Positions 40,148 through 45,245 of a stretch of DNA of 45,245 nt are shown piece after piece. The DNA lies in assembly GCA_003284445.1 (NCBI GenBank), contig QBVH01000012.1, forward strand, positions 1 through 45,245, in the 5' to 3' direction. How positions within the stretch are numbered: position 1 is the stretch's first letter; every line of letters begins with the position of its first letter. Origin of the DNA: Prochlorococcus sp. AG-311-D23. Its GTDB lineage: Bacteria; Cyanobacteriota; Cyanobacteriia; PCC-6307; Cyanobiaceae. The notes beneath the pieces are model-generated. The model had not been told where the DNA came from. It made no database searches and saw only the letters and a list, made by a program, of their open reading frames with translations. The position numbers and the translations under genes were made by a program.

Positions 40148-43100
40148 ATGGCTTTTGTTCCAATTCATAACCATAGTGACTACAGCCTTCTTGATGGAGC
40201 TAGTCAACTACCTTTGATGGTTCAAAGGGCAAAGGAATTGGGGATGCCAGCTTTAGCCCTGACTGATCATGGCGTAATGTATGGCGCGATTGAATTATTG
40301 AAGTTATGTAAGGCCGCAAATATAAAACCAATTATTGGAAATGAGATGTACGTTATCAATGGTTCAATTGATGACCCTCAGCCCAAAAAAGAGAAAAGAT
40401 ACCATCTTGTTGTTGTTGCTAAAAATCAAATTGGCTATGAAAATCTCGTAAAATTAACAACTATTAGTCATTTAAATGGTGTGAGGGGAAGAGGGATTTT
40501 TTCAAGACCGTGTATAGATAAGTCTTTATTTAAAAAATACAGTGAGGGATTAATTTGCTCAACAGCTTGCTTAGGTGGTGAAATCCCACAAGCGATTTTA
40601 AAAGGAAGAAATGATGTTGCTAGAGAAGTAGCAGCTTGGTACAAAGAAATTTTGGGAGATGATTTTTATCTTGAAATTCAAGACCATGGATCGATTGAGG
40701 ATAGAATTGTTAATAGTGAAATAGTCAAAATATCTGAAGAACATGATATCCAAATTATTGCTACCAATGATGCTCATTATGTATCAAAGAATGATATTGA
40801 AGCTCATGATGCATTGATTTGTGTTTTGACTGGAAAATTAATAACTGATCACAAAAGATTAAGATATACAGGAACTGAATATATTAAATCTGAGGAGGAA
40901 ATGAGAAATCTATTTACTGATCATTTAGAAAGTAATGTCATAAATAGTGCAATAGAAAATACAGTTAAACTATCAAACAAAATTGAAGAATATTCGATTT
41001 TAGGAACTTATAAGATGCCAAATTTTCCTATACCTGATGGCTATAAACCAATCGAATATCTTAAAGAGATAACTATCAACGGTTTGAAACAAATTTTAGA
41101 TATTACTAAATATGAAAATTTCCCAAACTCTTATAAAGAAAGACTTGATTATGAATTAAGCGTAATTGACCAAATGGGTTTCCCTACATATTTTCTGGTT
41201 GTATGGGATTATATAAGATTTGCTAGAGATCAAAATATTCCTGTAGGCCCTGGTAGGGGCTCAGCAGCTGGCTCTTTAGTTGCTTTTTCTCTTCATATAA
41301 CTAATATTGACCCAGTAGAAAATGGTTTGTTATTTGAAAGATTTCTCAATCCTGAGAGGAAGTCAATGCCTGATATTGATACTGATTTTTGTATTGAAAG
41401 ACGTGGCGAAGTAATAGATTATGTAACTAAAAAGTATGGTGAAGATAAAGTTGCACAGATAATTACATTTAACAGAATGACATCTAAGGCTGTTTTAAAA
41501 GATGTTGCTCGTGTACTTGATATCCCTTATGGAGATGCAGACCGCTTAGCGAAATTAATCCCAGTTGTAAGGGGTAAGCCTGCAAAATTGTCAGCTATGA
41601 TTTCAAAAGAATCACCTAATAAAGAATTCTACGAAAAATACAATAATGATTCAAAAGTAAAGAAATGGGTTGATATGGCAATGAGGATTGAAGGGACAAA
41701 TAAGACTTTTGGTGTGCATGCAGCAGGTGTAGTTATTGCGGCTAATTCACTTGATAATTTAGTTCCTCTTCAAAGAAACAATGATGGACAAATAATTACT
41801 CAATATTTTATGGAGGATATTGAGTCACTTGGTCTTTTGAAGATGGACTTTTTAGGACTTAGAAATCTTACAATGATCGAAAAGACAATTAATTTAGTTG
41901 AGAAATCAATTGGTAAGAGATTAGATCCTGATTCTTTGCCTTTTACAGATGAAAAAACTTTCGAACTACTTTCTAGGGGTGATTTAGAGGGGATTTTTCA
42001 ACTCGAATCTAGTGGAATGAGACAGATAGTAAAAGATCTAAAGCCCTCATCTCTTGAAGATATTTCTTCAATTCTTGCTCTTTATCGCCCAGGTCCTCTT
42101 GATGCAGGATTAATTCCTAAATTTATAAATAGAAAACATGGAAAGGAGAGTATTGATTTTCAACATCATTCACTTGAGCCCATTTTAAGTGAGACTTATG
42201 GAATCATGGTTTATCAAGAGCAGATTATGAAGATCGCTCAGGATTTAGCAGGATATTCACTTGGACAAGCAGATTTATTGAGAAGGGCAATGGGTAAGAA
42301 AAAAGTATCCGAAATGCAGCGTCATAGAACCCTCTTCGTTGATGGAGCTGTTAAGAATGGCGTTACAGATGTCATTGCTGAACAGTTATTTGATCAAATG
42401 GTTTTATTTGCTGAATATTGCTTTAACAAAAGTCATTCAACTGCTTATGGTGCGGTTACTTATCAGACTGCTTATTTAAAAGCACATTATCCTGTCGCTT
42501 ATATGGCGGCATTGCTTACGGTTAATGCTGGCTCGGTTGACAAGATTCAAAGATATATTTCCAACTGTAATTCAATGGGAATAAACGTAATGCCTCCAAA
42601 TATCAATACCTCAGATGTTGATTTCACGCCAAAAGATAATTCAATTCTTTTTGGGTTTTCAGCTGTCAAAAATTTAGGTGATGGTGCAATTAGAAAAATT
42701 ATTATCTCTAGAGATGAAGATGGAGAATTTACCTCTTTAGCACAATTCTGTGATCGAATTTCACTTAGTTCCGTTAACCGAAGAGGTCTTGAAGCTTTGA
42801 TTCACAGTGGAGCACTTGATTGTCTTGATGAAAATGCAAATCGTGCTCAACTTATTGCTGATTTGGATTTAACTATTGAATGGGCTTCTTCTAGAGCAAA
42901 AGATCGAAATAGCGGCCAAGGTAATCTTTTCGATTTTTCTACTTCTACAAATAATGAATCATCACCGACTGATGATTATTTATCTGCTCCAAAGGCAAAG
43001 CAGGTCAACGAGTATCTTCCTTCAGACAAACTTAAATTAGAAAAAGAGCATGTTGGTTTCTATCTATCTGATCATCCTTTGAAGCAACTTTCAGAACCTG

Positions 43101-43666
43101 CGAAATTGATTGCTCCTATTAGTCTTGGTTCTTTAGAAGATCAGAAGGATAAGTCTAAGGTAAGTGTCATAGCAATGATTCCAGAGATAAGAGAAGTCAC
43201 AACTAGAAAAGGTGACAGGATGGCGATTATTAAACTCGAGGATTTAACTGGTTCTTGTGAAGCGGTTGTTTTCCCAAAAAGTTTTGAAAGATTATCTGAT
43301 CATTTGATGGTTGAAACGAGGTTATTGATATGGGGTAGCGTCGATAGGAGAGATGAAACTGTTCAATTGCTTGTTGATGATTGTCGTGAAATTGATGATT
43401 TAAGATTTCTTTTGATTGATCTTCGCCCTGATCAAGCTACAGATATCAATATTCAGCATAAATTAAGAGAATGCCTTTCTAAAAACAGACCTGCCAGAGA
43501 TGAATTAGGTGTACGAATCCCTGTGGTAGCATGTCTCAAGGACAACAACAGTACTAGGTATGTAAAGTTGGGTGATCAATTTTGCGTTAAGGATACTGAT
43601 TTGGCTTTGGATTTACTGTCTAAGAATTCCTTCATTGCAAGATCAAGTAAAAGTCTTGTGATTTAG
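40148..43666 (+). CDS. dnaE: DNA polymerase III alpha subunit
   Basis: Replicative polymerase, 1172 residues, complete and not split. The N-terminal PHP domain begins [16 protein letters not shown] and shows [10 protein letters not shown]. The palm region has [15 protein letters not shown] and the catalytic Asp409 and Asp411 in [37 protein letters not shown] and [10 protein letters not shown] follow. The C-terminal OB fold is at [17 protein letters not shown]. Many cyanobacteria split dnaE with an intein; here the frame is continuous and no intein is present. Start ATG at 40148 (AFVPIHNHS). Confidence 0.98.
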   Translation: MAFVPIHNHSDYSLLDGASQLPLMVQRAKELGMPALALTDHGVMYGAIELLKLCKAANIKPIIGNEMYVINGSIDDPQPKKEKRYHLVVVAKNQIGYENLVKLTTISHLNGVRGRGIFSRPCIDKSLFKKYSEGLICSTACLGGEIPQAILKGRNDVAREVAAWYKEILGDDFYLEIQDHGSIEDRIVNSEIVKISEEHDIQIIATNDAHYVSKNDIEAHDALICVLTGKLITDHKRLRYTGTEYIKSEEEMRNLFTDHLESNVINSAIENTVKLSNKIEEYSILGTYKMPNFPIPDGYKPIEYLKEITINGLKQILDITKYENFPNSYKERLDYELSVIDQMGFPTYFLVVWDYIRFARDQNIPVGPGRGSAAGSLVAFSLHITNIDPVENGLLFERFLNPERKSMPDIDTDFCIERRGEVIDYVTKKYGEDKVAQIITFNRMTSKAVLKDVARVLDIPYGDADRLAKLIPVVRGKPAKLSAMISKESPNKEFYEKYNNDSKVKKWVDMAMRIEGTNKTFGVHAAGVVIAANSLDNLVPLQRNNDGQIITQYFMEDIESLGLLKMDFLGLRNLTMIEKTINLVEKSIGKRLDPDSLPFTDEKTFELLSRGDLEGIFQLESSGMRQIVKDLKPSSLEDISSILALYRPGPLDAGLIPKFINRKHGKESIDFQHHSLEPILSETYGIMVYQEQIMKIAQDLAGYSLGQADLLRRAMGKKKVSEMQRHRTLFVDGAVKNGVTDVIAEQLFDQMVLFAEYCFNKSHSTAYGAVTYQTAYLKAHYPVAYMAALLTVNAGSVDKIQRYISNCNSMGINVMPPNINTSDVDFTPKDNSILFGFSAVKNLGDGAIRKIIISRDEDGEFTSLAQFCDRISLSSVNRRGLEALIHSGALDCLDENANRAQLIADLDLTIEWASSRAKDRNSGQGNLFDFSTSTNNESSPTDDYLSAPKAKQVNEYLPSDKLKLEKEHVGFYLSDHPLKQLSEPAKLIAPISLGSLEDQKDKSKVSVIAMIPEIREVTTRKGDRMAIIKLEDLTGSCEAVVFPKSFERLSDHLMVETRLLIWGSVDRRDETVQLLVDDCREIDDLRFLLIDLRPDQATDINIQHKLRECLSKNRPARDELGVRIPVVACLKDNNSTRYVKLGDQFCVKDTDLALDLLSKNSFIARSSKSLVI

Positions 43667-43675
43667 ATTTTATTT

Positions 43676-44116
43676 TTAACTTGAAATATCTGCTTGAGTT
43701 GTTTTGAATGCATCTTTCATCCTATTTATGTTTGGCTTTATGTTTTCAAAACCAAGAAAACTTCCAGGATTTAAATCCCAACTCGCTGAGAGTATTCCAT
43801 AACTTAACCCTAATAAGCCTACAAGGAAACAAAGCGCTGAACTTACAAGAGTGAGTGTTGGAGATATTTCAGCAATACCTTTGCTTATTAAAAAATAACT
43901 CCCAATAAATACGCCCATGCCACTTAGCGTTGGAATACCTGTTGTAAAAGCTATTCTTCTTGCCATTCTATTTGCAACATAGCTTGGTATTCCGGATTTC
44001 TTGCTTCTACTTTTTGCAGATTTCTTAGAAATTATTTTTGGAGCCAAGTTATTGCTGGAGAATCCTATTTTGGCTTCTTTGGGTTGGTCCTTTTTGTTCT
44101 TTTTCGAACCTTTCAT
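43676..44116 (-). CDS. PAM68/DUF3464 photosystem II assembly-like protein
   Basis: 146 residues. A basic N-terminus of 50 residues (SKKNKKDQPKEAKIGF) leads to the conserved IPSYVANRMARR (43-54), followed by two membrane segments (about 57-78 and 85-108) and SWDLNPGSFLGFENI. This matches the PAM68 family, which in plants and cyanobacteria (Sll0933) assists photosystem II assembly. Convergent with dnaE, 9 bases between stops. Confidence 0.88.
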   Translation of the reverse strand: MKGSKKNKKDQPKEAKIGFSSNNLAPKIISKKSAKSRSKKSGIPSYVANRMARRIAFTTGIPTLSGMGVFIGSYFLISKGIAEISPTLTLVSSALCFLVGLLGLSYGILSASWDLNPGSFLGFENIKPNINRMKDAFKTTQADISS

Positions 44117-44143
44117 TAGCTTCTAGTCAACGGATAACAGTCA

Positions 44144-44413
44144 TTATCCTCTAATTGCTAATTTTTCTATGAGTGCTGTATATCTTTTTTCACTTTTGGC
44201 TCTTACGTAACCTAAAAGTCTTTTTCTCTGTCCAATCATTTTAAGCAATCCTTGTCTTGAGGAGAAATCATGTATGTTTCCCTGAAGATGTGTGCTTAAT
44301 TTTGAGATCCTTGTAGTAAGCATCGCAACTTGAACTTCTACAGAACCTGTATCAGTTGGATGAACTTGATGTGTGTTGATTAGATTTTGTTTCTCTTCTG
44401 TGCCAAGTGACAT
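44144..44413 (-). CDS. rpsO: 30S ribosomal protein S15
   Basis: 89 residues. Family pattern [20 protein letters not shown], then [20 protein letters not shown]. Binds 16S rRNA helix junctions in early 30S assembly. It lies 51 bases downstream of ruvA and 27 upstream of the PAM68-like gene. The start is ATG 44413. Confidence 0.97.
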   Translation of the reverse strand: MSLGTEEKQNLINTHQVHPTDTGSVEVQVAMLTTRISKLSTHLQGNIHDFSSRQGLLKMIGQRKRLLGYVRAKSEKRYTALIEKLAIRG

Positions 44414-44464
44414 TTGTTGAACTTTTCTTTATTCGTCAATTCTAATTTAATCCCTTGCCTTCAA

Positions 44465-45139
44465 TCAAGTACTCTTTTCACTCAATTTCATAAGAATCTC
44501 TTTGAGATGTTTATCCATTTGCTCTGCTTTTTCTTCTGCAGTTAGGGAATTCAAAAACAAAGAATTTTCTTTTTCGTTTGTTGTTATTATTTTAATTGAA
44601 TCTTTTATTTCATTATCTACATAGCCAAGTGAATTTAGAATTAAATATATTTCATCTATATATTTAGAAAACTGGTTATGCTCTATGTCTTTTTTATCGT
44701 CATGAAGTGTAACATCATTATCTATAAATCTTTGAAGTTTATTTCTTAGCTCAACTATTAATCTCTCTGCAATTCGCTTACCTATTCCTTGCGTTTTAGT
44801 TAATAAATTAGATTCTTTATTTTCTATTGCATTAACTAATTGATTAACTCCAAGTTCATCTAATAATGCCATACCTATTTGTGGACCTATTCCGTTTACA
44901 CTGATAATCTCTCGAAATAAATCTCTTTGATTAACCTCAATAAAACCATATAAACTTGTGCCATCTTCACGATCTATTTGATGAATCCATAATTCAATTT
45001 TATTAGAATCTTCTTCTTTACATATTTGTGTTGGTAATAGTTGTATTTCATAACCAACACCACCAACATTTAGAACAATTCCTTTTTTAGAGGATATTTT
45101 CCAAGTATGAATTATTTCACCTTTTAACCAGCTAATCAT
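44465..45139 (-). CDS. ruvA: Holliday junction DNA helicase subunit RuvA
   Basis: Binds four-way junctions and targets RuvB. 224 residues. The N-terminal OB fold is MISWLKGEIIHTWKIS with VGYEIQLLPTQ and YGFIEVNQRDLFREII. The helix-hairpin-helix elements are VNGIGPQIGMALLDEL and TKTQGIGKRIAERLIVELR. The C-terminal domain III (last 50 residues) is Leu/Lys-rich and weakly conserved, as usual. ruvB and ruvC are not in the window. Confidence 0.96.
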   Translation of the reverse strand: MISWLKGEIIHTWKISSKKGIVLNVGGVGYEIQLLPTQICKEEDSNKIELWIHQIDREDGTSLYGFIEVNQRDLFREIISVNGIGPQIGMALLDELGVNQLVNAIENKESNLLTKTQGIGKRIAERLIVELRNKLQRFIDNDVTLHDDKKDIEHNQFSKYIDEIYLILNSLGYVDNEIKDSIKIITTNEKENSLFLNSLTAEEKAEQMDKHLKEILMKLSEKST

Positions 45140-45187
45140 TGTTTATTTTGATTGGTTTTTAGAGATTTTAGAGTATTAAAAATATAC

Positions 45188-45245
45188 TCAACCACCATCA
45201 ATCTCACATCCAACAATCGAACCCCCTACTAGACCAGCAGGAATT
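45188..45245 (-). CDS. C-terminal end of a Gly-rich protein, cut by the window end
   Basis: A minus-strand frame open to the window edge reads IPAGLVGGSIVGCEIDGG before TGA at 45188. The GxxxG-like spacing suggests a glycine zipper protein, membrane-associated or exported. Only 18 residues are visible, so the family cannot be named. Confidence 0.45.
   Translation of the reverse strand, partial: IPAGLVGGSIVGCEIDGG

Noticed and set aside
40148-43666. Possible split or intein-containing dnaE
   Set aside because: The frame is continuous through all conserved blocks with no inserted intein motifs.

Overview
The window looks like marine picocyanobacterial chromosome, most likely Prochlorococcus. 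The support is strongly AT-rich DNA, short intergenic gaps, many TTG and GTG starts, an aerobic chlorophyll cyclase (acsF), green-lineage proteins (CGLD27/DUF1230, DUF3318, PAM68, DUF1816, DUF2862, DUF3288) and a glucosylglycerate solute cluster. An unsplit dnaE without intein also fits. Assignment to a low-light clade (NATL-like) is a guess from overall flavour.

Region 1 (1-4.5 kb) is accessory and decaying, like the edge of a surface-polysaccharide island. It holds the end of a GalE-type epimerase, a wrecked MTA/SAH nucleosidase gene, a Wza-like export protein, unexplained coding debris, and a membrane-anchored Mrr-type nuclease gene that is both frameshifted and truncated. An initiator tRNA-fMet with its terminator marks the border with core genome.

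Region 2 (4.7-14.7 kb) is core: a leftward set (DUF3318, rsfS, DUF1230/CGLD27, asparaginase), divergent from carB. Then come acsF converging on an FdC2-type ferredoxin, a beta-hydroxyacid dehydrogenase, and several small unknown proteins.

Region 3 (14.8-22.7 kb) holds a three-gene ABC-2 exporter, a divergent NRAMP-like transporter that lacks the usual metal-binding motifs, a lone phosphoribosyltransferase, a TauE-type permease and a run of very small, mostly membrane, proteins. Two of these are too short for routine gene calling.

Region 4 (22.7-27.5 kb) is the most coherent system. gpgS is divergent from a GH13 phosphorylase, a gpgP-type phosphatase and D-glycerate 3-kinase. Together they can form a closed glucosylglycerate synthesis, phosphorolysis and glycerate recycling loop. 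This suggests the GH13 enzyme acts on glucosylglycerate rather than sucrose.

Region 5 (27.6-45.2 kb) is mostly housekeeping: a GIY-YIG-like membrane protein, uppP, tRNA-Pro(GGG), msrA overlapping a 54-residue membrane ORF, an ABC exporter, trpD, carA, a STAS protein coupled to Mini-III RNase, an RlmB-type methyltransferase with a repeat-rich N-terminus, gatA, dnaE, PAM68-like, rpsO and ruvA. carA and carB lie about 24 kb apart. No CRISPR array, prophage, insertion sequence or rRNA was seen.
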